Assembly: GCF_016185115.1 (NCBI RefSeq)
Contig: NZ_JACPOF010000021.1
Span: forward strand, 372,001 to 436,000
From: Polaromonas sp.
GTDB taxonomy: Bacteria > Pseudomonadota > Gammaproteobacteria > Burkholderiales > Burkholderiaceae_C
DNA length: 64,000 nucleotides
Direction: 5' to 3'
Shown here: positions 1-7,417 of the stretch, piece by piece
Numbering within the stretch: the first letter of the stretch is position 1
Layout of the letters: each line of letters starts with the position of its first letter
The notes under the pieces: model-generated
The model's database searches: none
What the model was told of the DNA's origin: nothing
What the model saw: the letters and a program-made list of their open reading frames with translations, nothing else
Program-made: the position numbers and the translations under genes

Positions 1-1196
1 CCGCGCAGCGTCGTGCCGTCTTTCAGGTGCATGTCCAGCGTCACGCGCTGGTCGGCCGGGTAGGTGGCGGTGTAGCTTTCGTCTTCGGTCACAAACACTT
101 TGGCCGACAGCGCCATCACACGCGGGTCGGCCACGGCGGTATCTGAAAAGGCCTCCAGCCCGTTGCGGCCACCGACCAGCAGTGTGGCGACGGAAAACGG
201 AATCGAAAAGCGCGTGCCAAACCAGTCTTTGGGCGTCTGGTTGCAAAGGTAGGCCGCCAGGCGATAGGCGCGAACGTCGATGCGCAAGACGTCTTCAGGT
301 TCGATGCGGCGCGGTGCATGTGCGATGGCATCAAAAAAAGCGTCGATGGCCGAATGCACATAACGCGCCGTCGGGTAGAGCTTGAGGTAACCCTCCATCA
401 GCAGCCAGCGTTCACCCAGACCTTCAATGGCTTTGGCGCCCGAGAAGCCATCACCCAACACCAGGCTGAAGGTGGTGTTGACGCCGTCCGACGGCCCGCT
501 GAAACCCGACTCCGCCAGCCGCGCCGCCATCTGCCCCATAAAGCCGCTGTGGCCCGCGTACCAGTTGCGCACCGTGGCGCCGTCCAGCATGGTGTGGCGG
601 TTGGTGGCCATGCAGCTGGATGCGGCCAGGCTGGCCAGGTTGCGCAGCTTGTCCGCCGGCATGCCGGTCAGGCGCGCCGTGGCCAGCGCCGCACCCACCA
701 CACCAAAGGTGCCGTGCGGGTTGATGATGAGCTTGATCTTCGTGGCCATGCCTATGCGCGCCACCACCTCATAGGCCAGCGCAATCGTCGCCAGCACCGA
801 GCGGCCGCTACGCCCCAGCTCCTGCCCGACCGCCAGCGCGGCGGGTATCACCTGCATGCCGGGGTGGCCGTTCGCCAGGAAGTTGCCCTCGTCGTAGTCG
901 AGCCAGGCACCGGCGATGCCGTTGAGCATGGCAGCGTCCAGCCGGTTGGTGGTGCAGCCCTTGCCTATGACCCATGACTTGCCGGGCGCGGCGCTGGCCA
1001 CCTGCCGGTCTGACAGCGCCTGCAGCTCAGGCGTGCGCATGCCCCAGGCCAGCACGGGGAAAGAGTCGAGGATGATTTCGCGCGTGCGCGCCAGCACCGC
1101 TTCGGGAATGTCTTCTTCAGGCGTCAGGCCCACAAAGCGCGCCAGCTGGTCAAGGTAGTCGCCTGCGCCATGCGCCGCTTTGGAGTTGTCGGGCAT
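1..1196 (-). CDS. MmgE/PrpD family protein, C-terminus beyond window
   Basis: The family holds cofactor-free dehydratases, epimerases and decarboxylases of small di- and tricarboxylates (2-methylcitrate dehydratase PrpD, cis-aconitate decarboxylase); the substrate here is unknown. The translation starts MPDNSKAAHGAGDYLDQLAR and carries the family's glycine-rich stretches, such as LDYDEGNFLANGHPG and NPHGTFGVVGAAL. It runs in frame to the window edge, so the 3' end is missing (about 398 codons visible of a usual 450-470). The ATG at 1196 is the only sensible start. It parallels the plus-strand gene at 2374 block for block, so the two are paralogues lying either side of a Bug receptor gene. The receptor gene is 40 bp upstream on the same strand and is probably co-transcribed. 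Family sure; reaction not. Confidence 0.88.
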   Translation of the reverse strand, partial: MPDNSKAAHGAGDYLDQLARFVGLTPEEDIPEAVLARTREIILDSFPVLAWGMRTPELQALSDRQVASAAPGKSWVIGKGCTTNRLDAAMLNGIAGAWLDYDEGNFLANGHPGMQVIPAALAVGQELGRSGRSVLATIALAYEVVARIGMATKIKLIINPHGTFGVVGAALATARLTGMPADKLRNLASLAASSCMATNRHTMLDGATVRNWYAGHSGFMGQMAARLAESGFSGPSDGVNTTFSLVLGDGFSGAKAIEGLGERWLLMEGYLKLYPTARYVHSAIDAFFDAIAHAPRRIEPEDVLRIDVRAYRLAAYLCNQTPKDWFGTRFSIPFSVATLLVGGRNGLEAFSDTAVADPRVMALSAKVFVTEDESYTATYPADQRVTLDMHLKDGTTLR

Positions 1197-1235
1197 GGGG
1201 GAGGGCGCTTTCAGTGAGGGTGTTTTCAGTTTGGC

Positions 1236-2219
1236 CTAGTTAGCCTGTATCCCGGCTGCGCGCACCAGCCTGCCGAGGCGGGCGACATCGGTCTTGATCA
1301 GGTTGCCAAATTCTTCCGGGCCGGCGCCGACCAGGTCAAAACCCAGGCTGGCGAGTTTGGCCTTCACGTTCGGGTTGGCAATGGCTTTGGCGAATTCGCT
1401 GTGCAGTTTGCGCACCACATCGGGCGGTGTGGCGGCGGGCGCAACGATGCCGTTCCATGCGGCATAGCCATAGCTTGGCAGGCCGGCCTCGGCAATCGTC
1501 GGAACGTCGGGCATGGCAGCCGAGCGTTTGGGTGTGCTGACGCCGTAGACACGCAGCTTGCCGTCTTTCACGAAGGCAATCACGTTGGACATGCCCGAAA
1601 ACATGATGGGCACGGTGCCCGCAATCACATCGGTCAGGGCCGGGCCCATGGCCTTGTAGGGCACGTGGGTCATCTTGATGCCGGCGGCGTCAATAAAAAA
1701 CTCCATCGCCAGATGCTGGGCCGAGCCTGAGCCGGTGGACGAGTAATTGATGCTGCCCGGTTTTGCCTTTGCCATGGCAATCAGCTCGGGCACGGTTTTG
1801 GCCGCAAACGCCGTGTTGCCGACCAGCACCAGCGGCACGGTGGAGGTCAGCGTGACGGGCGCAAAGTCTCTCAAAGGGTCGTAAGGCAGTTTGGGGTAGA
1901 GGGCCGGGTTGGCCGCCATGATGCCGTCGTTGGGCATGAAGAGCGTGTAGCCATCGGCTGGCGATTTGGCGGCAGCTTCAGCGGCAATGATGCCGTTGGC
2001 GCCGGTGCGGTTGTCTATGAGCACACCCTGGCCAATCTGCTCGGCCACCTGCGCAGCGATGGCGCGCGCAATCGTGTCCACCGCGCTGCCGGCGCCAAAG
2101 GGCACGATGATCTTGATGGGCCGGTCGGGGAAGGCCTGTGCAGAAGAGGCCATGGGAGCCATCAGCAGGGTCATGGGCAGGCAGGCCAGCGCCAGCACCT
2201 TCAGTCGTTGAAACAGCAT
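1236..2219 (-). CDS. Bug-family (TctC-like) periplasmic solute receptor
   Basis: Predicted periplasmic binding protein of the tripartite tricarboxylate transporter (TTT) type, 327 aa, the usual length. Residues 1-29 form a signal peptide ending ASSAQA. The mature part opens FPDRPIKIIVPFGAGSAVDT, the classic Bug N-terminal motif, followed by GYTLFMPN and the YSSTGSGSAQHLA and VPYKAMGPALTDV ligand-pocket loops. No TctA/TctB membrane genes lie nearby, which is normal for the many orphan Bug receptors of Burkholderiales. It sits between two MmgE/PrpD genes and shares a strand with the one at 1-1196, so the likely ligand is the carboxylate handled by those enzymes. That ligand is an inference. Confidence 0.93.
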   Translation of the reverse strand: MLFQRLKVLALACLPMTLLMAPMASSAQAFPDRPIKIIVPFGAGSAVDTIARAIAAQVAEQIGQGVLIDNRTGANGIIAAEAAAKSPADGYTLFMPNDGIMAANPALYPKLPYDPLRDFAPVTLTSTVPLVLVGNTAFAAKTVPELIAMAKAKPGSINYSSTGSGSAQHLAMEFFIDAAGIKMTHVPYKAMGPALTDVIAGTVPIMFSGMSNVIAFVKDGKLRVYGVSTPKRSAAMPDVPTIAEAGLPSYGYAAWNGIVAPAATPPDVVRKLHSEFAKAIANPNVKAKLASLGFDLVGAGPEEFGNLIKTDVARLGRLVRAAGIQAN

Positions 2220-2373
2220 GGAAAGCTCCAGATCAATCGTTTGGTCATTAAATTATGGGGTAGATATTATTTTTATTCAATTAAAAAGTATATTTATGAT
2301 TCAAATCAAAACATTGAACCTAGCATTAATCATTCCAGCAGTCATGTCCCGTGCAGAAGGTGAGCCATCCCTC
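2220..2373. promoter_or_regulatory. AT-rich divergent promoter region
   Basis: This spacer separates the minus-strand Bug receptor from the plus-strand MmgE/PrpD gene. Bases 2245-2325 are strikingly AT-rich against the surrounding GC-rich DNA, as expected for back-to-back promoters. I could not assign -10/-35 boxes or a clean operator with confidence. A frame remains open through the region from 2218, but it is AT-rich, lacks ribosome-binding sites and does not resemble the family, so I treat it as non-coding. Confidence 0.5.
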
Positions 2374-3765
2374 ATGAATACGCCATCAGCCCAAAACAGG
2401 CCCGATTACCTCGACCAGCTGGCTGAATTTGCCTGTTCGGCGCAACTGGCGGACGTCGCGCCCGAGGCGCTGAAGCACCTGCGTTTTATCGTGGCCGACA
2501 CCCTGGCGGCCTGCGCCATCGGCAACCAGGAGCCCGAAATGCGTGCGATGCGGGCCCTGCAAGTGCAGCTCAGTGGCGGCGGTGAAGCATCCGTTCTGGG
2601 CACAGGCACAACGATGAATCCCATCGATGCTGCCGCCCTGAATGCCGCTGCCGGCTGCTGGCTTGAGCTGGACGAGGGCAACCTGACCAGCAACGGCCAC
2701 CCCGGCATACAGGTGATTCCTGCGGCGCTGGCCGTGGCCCAGCAACTGGGCAAAAGCGGCGAAGAGTTTTTGCTGGCCTGTGCGCTCGGCTACGAGATCT
2801 GCGCACGCATAGGCAGTGCCTGCGACATGCGCATGTGCCTGCACCCGCATGGCACCTATGGCGTGGTGGGGGCAGCCGTGGCGGTAGGGCGGCTCATGGG
2901 TCTGGCCCCCGCGCAGATGCGTGAACTGATCAACCTGGCCGGTTCATCGCCCATTGCCGGCAACCGCCAGGGCATGAAGGACGGCGCCACGCTGCGCAAC
3001 TGGTACGCCTCGCACAGCGCCATCATGGGGCAGACGGCGGTGCGGCTGGTGCAAAGCGGCTTTACCGGCCCGCGCGACGGGCTGACCCCTACCTGCGACG
3101 AGGTGCTGTTTGACAACTTCAAGCCTGATGTGGTGGTGAAAGACCTGGGCAAACGCTGGCTGCTGGCCGAGGGTTATATCAAGCTGTATGGCTGCGGCCG
3201 GCCCATACACGCCGCCATCGACGCGCTGCGCGATGCGCTTGCGCCGCTGGGGGAATCATCGAAATGGCCGCTGGGCAGCGAGATTGCCGGCATCGAGGTG
3301 CGCGGTTTCAAATTCCTGGCTTTCCTGAACCGGCGCGATATCCGCAACGCTTTTGCCACGCGCTTCTCAACCCCGTTTGCGGTGGCCAGCGTCATCGTCA
3401 ACCGCAGCCACGGGCTGGCATGTTTTGACGACAGCGCCGCCGCCAACCCCGACATACACGCGCTGGTGGAGAAGCTGGCGCTGGTCGAGGTCGACGACTA
3501 CAGCGCGCTTTTCCCGCAGCAGCAGGTGTGCGAGGTCGCCATCACGCTGAAGAATGGCGGGGTGCTCAAAGGCCGCTGCGACATTATTCGCGGCGAGCCC
3601 GCCAACCCGGCCGACCCGCAGGATTACCGTGACAAGTTTGTGGGCCTGGCACGGCGTACCTGGCCCGGGCGCACGGATGCGGCGCTGAACGCGCTGTATG
3701 ACAGGGCCTTGAAGCTGGAGCAGTTGCCCGACATGCGCGGGCTCTGTGGGCCGGACGGGTTTTAA
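2374..3765 (+). CDS. MmgE/PrpD family protein
   Basis: Second MmgE/PrpD-family enzyme of the locus, about 463 aa from the start chosen here, the family's usual size. It aligns with the gene at 1-1196 through shared blocks (YLDQLAEF, ELDEGNLTSNGHPG, HPHGTYGVVGAAVAVGRLMG, GATLRNWYASHSAIMGQ). The open frame extends back to 2218, but the extra 52 codons are AT-rich promoter DNA. ATG 2374 gives an N-terminus matching the paralogue and has GAAGGTGAG upstream; ATG 2344 is the alternative. It is transcribed divergently from the Bug receptor. The pair may act on related substrates or stereoisomers, which is inference. A perfect 11-bp inverted repeat just after the stop may help terminate it. Confidence 0.88.
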   Translation: MNTPSAQNRPDYLDQLAEFACSAQLADVAPEALKHLRFIVADTLAACAIGNQEPEMRAMRALQVQLSGGGEASVLGTGTTMNPIDAAALNAAAGCWLELDEGNLTSNGHPGIQVIPAALAVAQQLGKSGEEFLLACALGYEICARIGSACDMRMCLHPHGTYGVVGAAVAVGRLMGLAPAQMRELINLAGSSPIAGNRQGMKDGATLRNWYASHSAIMGQTAVRLVQSGFTGPRDGLTPTCDEVLFDNFKPDVVVKDLGKRWLLAEGYIKLYGCGRPIHAAIDALRDALAPLGESSKWPLGSEIAGIEVRGFKFLAFLNRRDIRNAFATRFSTPFAVASVIVNRSHGLACFDDSAAANPDIHALVEKLALVEVDDYSALFPQQQVCEVAITLKNGGVLKGRCDIIRGEPANPADPQDYRDKFVGLARRTWPGRTDAALNALYDRALKLEQLPDMRGLCGPDGF

Positions 3766-3768
3766 GGC

Positions 3769-3920
3769 AAATGTAAAGTCAACTTTACATTTTGGCCGCC
3801 CGCTTGTCCGCGCGAGCCACTTTTGCCGGTTTCAAGCCCCAAAAATGCCATTTTTGAGGGCTAAATTGGCCTCCGGGCCAATAAATACGGACGTGAGCAG
3901 CTATAAGTTCAATAGCAAAA
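3769..3920 (+). repeat. Composite intergenic repeat, copy 1
   Basis: First of five copies of a dispersed element. At the left, 3769-3779 and 3782-3792 form a perfect 11-bp inverted repeat (AAATGTAAAGT / ACTTTACATTT) with a 2-nt spacer. Then comes GCCATTTTTGAGGGC (3848-3862), a GGCCTCCGGGCC core, and the right-hand block ATAAATACGGACGTGAGCAG followed by CTATAAGTTCAATAGC (to 3916). Copies at 14022, 30091, 51971 and 62089 keep the same order. There is no coding potential. The palindrome lies 4 bp after a stop codon and could also act as a transcription stop. Confidence 0.85.
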
Positions 3921-3968
3921 TGCAGTTGAACCCTGCAATCCGGCACGGGTTTTTCCCGGTCAGCCGCC

Positions 3969-4124
3969 TCACGGATTGGTGTGCAGGGGCCAGATTTCGG
4001 GAAACAGCACCACGTCCAGCATCTTGCGCAGTTGGCTCACGCCGCCCGTGCCGCGCTTGAAGCCCATGACAGCCTCCACCGTCATCACATGGCGAAAGCG
4101 CCGGAGGCGAAATGCGTCTTCAAG
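3969..4124 (-). pseudogene. kynA: Remnant of tryptophan 2,3-dioxygenase gene (C-terminal end only)
   Basis: On the minus strand a 51-codon stretch reads [16 protein letters not shown], then MGFKRGTGG, then [14 protein letters not shown], and stops at 3969. This is the C-terminus of tryptophan 2,3-dioxygenase, the first enzyme of the kynurenine route, with its hallmark GFKRGTGG haem-pocket loop. Nothing upstream continues it: the frame runs into the antiporter gene, whose stop codon it overlaps by five bases. Compared with the family it lacks about three residues after GTGG and has R for W before RFRH. No start codon or ribosome site precedes it. I read it as the tail of a deleted kynA left after a rearrangement. 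Confidence 0.78.
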
Positions 4125-5457
4125 TCTGGTCCGGTTTTTTCCTGGCAATGGCCGCTGATTTCCGGCGCTCGTAACTTTTCATCAGCGGCGTGACCGAGAT
4201 GCCGTGCACCACCACGGAAGCGACCACCACCGCAATCACCAGTGACAACAACTGCTCGGCCAGGGCATTGCTGATGTCGTGCCTGATGGCGTAGAGCAGG
4301 TAGTAGATGGAGCCAATGCCGCGTATGCCGAACCAGGCCATGAGGCGGCGCTGCTGGCCGCGTATGCCGGTGCCCAGCAGTCCCGCCACCACGGCTGCGG
4401 GCCTGACGACCAGAAACAGCAGCGGTGTGAACCACAGGACTTCCCACCTGAATGGCACGACCGCAATCAGCGCGCCCACTGCCAGCACGATCACCACCTC
4501 GGCAAAGTTTTCAAGCTGGGAGTTGAAGCGCTGTACGGCGCGCATCATGGTCGAGGGGGCTGCGCTTTCAGACGTCTGCTGTTCTTCTGCATTGGCATCC
4601 AGATCTCCCGGTGCATCAACAGCGGTCTGCGAAGCATGGTGCCTGTCGATGCGGCTGAGCGCCAGGCCCGCCGCGAACACCGCCAGAAAGCCGTAGGTCT
4701 GGCACAGCAGGGCCACGCCGTAGGTCAGCGCAATCAGTCCCAGCGCGATGAATTCATCCGAACCCAGCGCTTCCTTGTGACGCACCCGCAGGTACAAAAT
4801 GCCCCGGCCCACCGCATGGCCCAGCAGGTAGCCTATGCCCAGTCCGCCCGCCACGGCCCAGAGCACGTCAACGGCTATCCATCGCCAGCCCATGTCGCCC
4901 AGTTCATGCAGGCCCAGCAGGCCCAGGCCCAGCATGACAAAGGGGAAGGCCGCGCCGTCATTGAGCCCCCCTTCGCCCGTCAGGCCGAAGCGCAGGCGGT
5001 CGCGGTCGCCGGGATTGGCCACCTGTACCTCTGATGCCAGCACCGGATCGGTGGGCGCAAGAATGGCGCCCAGCAAAATCGCAGCGCCCGGCGACATGCG
5101 CATCAGGCTCACGCCGATGGCGGCAATCACCGCCACCGTGATGACCATGGAGACGGAGGCCAACTGCACAGGAATGCGCCAACGCCTGTCGTTCAGCGGC
5201 AGTTCGAGTTTCATGCCCGCGGTGAACAGCGAGATCAGCACCGCCACCTCGGTCAGGCGCTCCAGCAGCACCACATCCCGCGTGGGCCGCAGCACCAGCA
5301 GGCCCAGGCCCCAGGGGCCTATGGCCATGCCTATGCCGAGGTAAAGCATGGCGGCGCTGAGCGGCAGGCGCTTGATGAAGGAGCCGCCCATGGTCATCGC
5401 GACCAGCAGCAAACCCAGGATCAGGCAGGCTTGTGTGAAAAGATCAGGCGGCGTCAT
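4120..5457 (-). CDS. Cation/proton antiporter, CPA1 (NhaP) type
   Basis: Inner-membrane Na+(K+)/H+ antiporter of the monovalent cation:proton antiporter family, 445 aa. About a dozen hydrophobic segments are visible. The functional motifs are [12 protein letters not shown] (the DPV element of TM5), [12 protein letters not shown] (the ND pair of TM6) and [16 protein letters not shown] (conserved arginine in the C-terminal half). A hydrophilic loop ([16 protein letters not shown]) splits the membrane core, and a short basic cytoplasmic tail follows instead of a TrkA domain. The 3' end overlaps the kynA remnant by five bases, so the present terminus may lie at a deletion junction. Role: pH and salt homeostasis, by family. 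Confidence 0.9.
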   Translation of the reverse strand: MTPPDLFTQACLILGLLLVAMTMGGSFIKRLPLSAAMLYLGIGMAIGPWGLGLLVLRPTRDVVLLERLTEVAVLISLFTAGMKLELPLNDRRWRIPVQLASVSMVITVAVIAAIGVSLMRMSPGAAILLGAILAPTDPVLASEVQVANPGDRDRLRFGLTGEGGLNDGAAFPFVMLGLGLLGLHELGDMGWRWIAVDVLWAVAGGLGIGYLLGHAVGRGILYLRVRHKEALGSDEFIALGLIALTYGVALLCQTYGFLAVFAAGLALSRIDRHHASQTAVDAPGDLDANAEEQQTSESAAPSTMMRAVQRFNSQLENFAEVVIVLAVGALIAVVPFRWEVLWFTPLLFLVVRPAAVVAGLLGTGIRGQQRRLMAWFGIRGIGSIYYLLYAIRHDISNALAEQLLSLVIAVVVASVVVHGISVTPLMKSYERRKSAAIARKKPDQT

Positions 5458-5587
5458 GCGACGATTTCAGGAATAGAAAAATGAAAAATCCATCGTGCAA
5501 GCATGCCGCAACGGGTAGTCATTTCATGTGGGACATGGCGGCCAGTTTTTGCAGTCTGAACGGCTGCCCAGGGCACCTGAGCCCGGC

Positions 5588-6814
5588 TTACCAGTCCACC
5601 AGGCTCAGTCCCATGCTGAGCACCGTCCGCTTGCGGTTGTAGTCAAGCAGGCTGTCGCCATAGCCGGTAAACAGTTGCAGGTGGTAGCGCAGCCCGGTGT
5701 AGCGGGGCGCCGAGCCTGGCGCGATCATCCAGTCCAGGCGGGCCGAACCGCGGGACTGGCTGGTCAGCGAATGGCGCAGCGTCAGGCCCAGGCTGTCGGT
5801 CTGGTTGATCTGCCAGTTGCCCGCCACTTCTGCGCGGCCTATGAAGTTTTCAATGCCGGGGTTGTCGTCATTGCCTGAGGATTCCTTCAAGCGCTGCCAG
5901 ACCTTGCCCTGCAGGCTCAGGCTGGAGGTGGGGCTGAGTATTTTTTCAGCCGCACCCATCAGGTAGACGCGGTTCCAGCTGCGCGACAGCGGCAGCGTTT
6001 GCCCGTTTGACTGGTGCACCACACCAAGACCTGAGAGGCGGTAGTTCCAGTCGCCGCCCAGCGGGATCTGGTGCGGGTAAATGTAGAGCGCTTCGGGTTC
6101 GTGGTCGGTGTTGCGAAAGGGGCGGGACAGGCCGCCATTGAACAACTGCCAGTAACTCTGCTGCGTGTAGCCGAACCAGACCGAGTCAAGGTCCTGTGAG
6201 TCTTCGGCGCCGCGCTTGAGCAGGCCCTTGGCGATCTTGGTGCGCACTGACAACTGGATCTTCAACTCATGCCTGTTATAGGGCTGTGCCGTCAGCGCGG
6301 TGTGGCCTGCCGCTGTTGACGAAGGTTGGGTGTTGACGCTGTCGGACGCCACCAGTGCCAGCGTGGTCGGCTTGTAGCCGCGCAGCGAAAAATTGTCGCA
6401 GTCGGTGCCGCGCTGCAGTTCCCAGAAACGCGACAGTTGCGAGTAGTTGTCGTCGCGGCAACCCACGGGCTTGCGCGATGCGTCGGCCTCGGGGACTGGC
6501 AGCGGGGGCAGTGCCGCCAGCTCTGCGGGGGACAGCGATCTGGCAGAAGCCGGGGGTGAAACTGTCGATGCCGTTGTCATCGGTGCAGCCGGTGTGGCAG
6601 CCGCAGTGACCGCGCTGGCGGACGGCGCGGCTTGCGCAGTGGCCCAGTCCTGAAAACACCTGAGCTGTACCGCAGGGTTACCTGTCATGGCCTGGCAGGC
6701 CTGCCAGCCGTTGGACGGGGCCGGGGTATTCGTCTGGGCCATGGCGTTGCCGCCGGGAAAACACGCGGCGGCCAGGCTGCACGCCAGGCTTGAGAGGGTG
6801 GACGCTTTGTTCAC
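5588..6814 (-). CDS. pldA: Outer-membrane phospholipase A1
   Basis: Outer-membrane phospholipase that hydrolyses acyl chains of phospholipids in the outer leaflet when asymmetry is lost. 408 aa: a signal peptide (to about residue 26), an Ala/Pro/Ser-rich linker to about 115, then the 12-strand barrel domain. The catalytic set is visible in VVHQSNGQ and SRSWNRVY: His267, Ser269 and Asn281, with the same spacing as His142/Ser144/Asn156 of the E. coli enzyme. The family block YTQQSYWQLFN and NTDHEPE are present, and the chain ends in an aromatic residue (LSLVDW), as barrel proteins do. Its start overlaps the stop of the upstream small periplasmic protein gene by four bases (ATGA), so the two are translationally coupled. 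The low-complexity linker is longer than in E. coli. Confidence 0.95.
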   Translation of the reverse strand: MNKASTLSSLACSLAAACFPGGNAMAQTNTPAPSNGWQACQAMTGNPAVQLRCFQDWATAQAAPSASAVTAAATPAAPMTTASTVSPPASARSLSPAELAALPPLPVPEADASRKPVGCRDDNYSQLSRFWELQRGTDCDNFSLRGYKPTTLALVASDSVNTQPSSTAAGHTALTAQPYNRHELKIQLSVRTKIAKGLLKRGAEDSQDLDSVWFGYTQQSYWQLFNGGLSRPFRNTDHEPEALYIYPHQIPLGGDWNYRLSGLGVVHQSNGQTLPLSRSWNRVYLMGAAEKILSPTSSLSLQGKVWQRLKESSGNDDNPGIENFIGRAEVAGNWQINQTDSLGLTLRHSLTSQSRGSARLDWMIAPGSAPRYTGLRYHLQLFTGYGDSLLDYNRKRTVLSMGLSLVDW

Positions 6815-7317
6815 GGCAGACGTGTGAGTATGAAAGGGATCTCCGGCGCATCGGGCGCCGCAGATTTGCTCGTGTCTTTCCAGACGCCCCTGAACACCTT
6901 GCCGCAGGAGCCAGGCACCATCTCGCCATTCCAGGTGCCGGTGATGGCGATGTTGTCTGATGATTCGTCGAGCAGCAGCATGCCCTCATCGAGGTCGCCT
7001 GCCAGCGCCGCCTTTGCTGCATGGCCTGCGGCGGGCTTGCTGATGCCATCCATGTTGCGGCTGACCATGCCCGACAGACTTTCGGAAAATTCCGCATGCC
7101 GCTGCAGCAGCATGGTGGCGCGTGCGGGCAGGCCCGCAGGCGGATTGGTGAAACTGGCAGACCACATTCCGTAGATCTCGGCGGCCTTCATGTCCCTGGC
7201 CGGGGTGCAGGCCGGGGGTGGCGCACTTTGCGCGAATGCGCCCAGGGGAAGGACGCAGGCTGTGGTCAACAAAAGGGCAAGTCGGCGGTAATTCAGTGTC
7301 ATCAGGGAGTCCATCAT
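6811..7317 (-). CDS. Small periplasmic protein upstream of pldA
   Basis: Function not recognised. From ATG 7317 the product is 168 aa with a clear signal peptide (RRLALLLTTACVLPLGAFAQ). The mature part reads MKAAEIYGMWSASF early and DNIAITGTWNGEMVPGSCGKVFRGVW later; the repeated GxW pattern suggests a small beta-rich, lipocalin-like or substrate-shielding fold, but that is a guess. The frame is open back to 7485, but that region overlaps the 3' end of rep on the same strand and lacks a signal sequence. ATG 7302 is an alternative start with GGA eight bases before it. The ATGA overlap with pldA implies co-expression and a shared outer-membrane role. Confidence 0.75.
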   Translation of the reverse strand: MMDSLMTLNYRRLALLLTTACVLPLGAFAQSAPPPACTPARDMKAAEIYGMWSASFTNPPAGLPARATMLLQRHAEFSESLSGMVSRNMDGISKPAAGHAAKAALAGDLDEGMLLLDESSDNIAITGTWNGEMVPGSCGKVFRGVWKDTSKSAAPDAPEIPFILTRLP

Positions 7318-7417
7318 TCGCAGGCGTGCGGCACTATGACATGCGGCCATGTCGTTTTTGCACCCCATGTGTAAATCTGCGGTAATTAGACCCCAAGCGC
7401 GGCCAGGCCGCCGCCAG

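Noticed and set aside
2218..2373. N-terminal extension of the second MmgE/PrpD gene
   Set aside because: AT-rich divergent promoter DNA without a ribosome site; the paralogue starts at the position equivalent to 2374.
3746..4060. Plus-strand open frame of 104 codons over the first repeat
   Set aside because: It consists of repeat copy 1 and the antisense of the kynA remnant; no ribosome site or recognisable protein.
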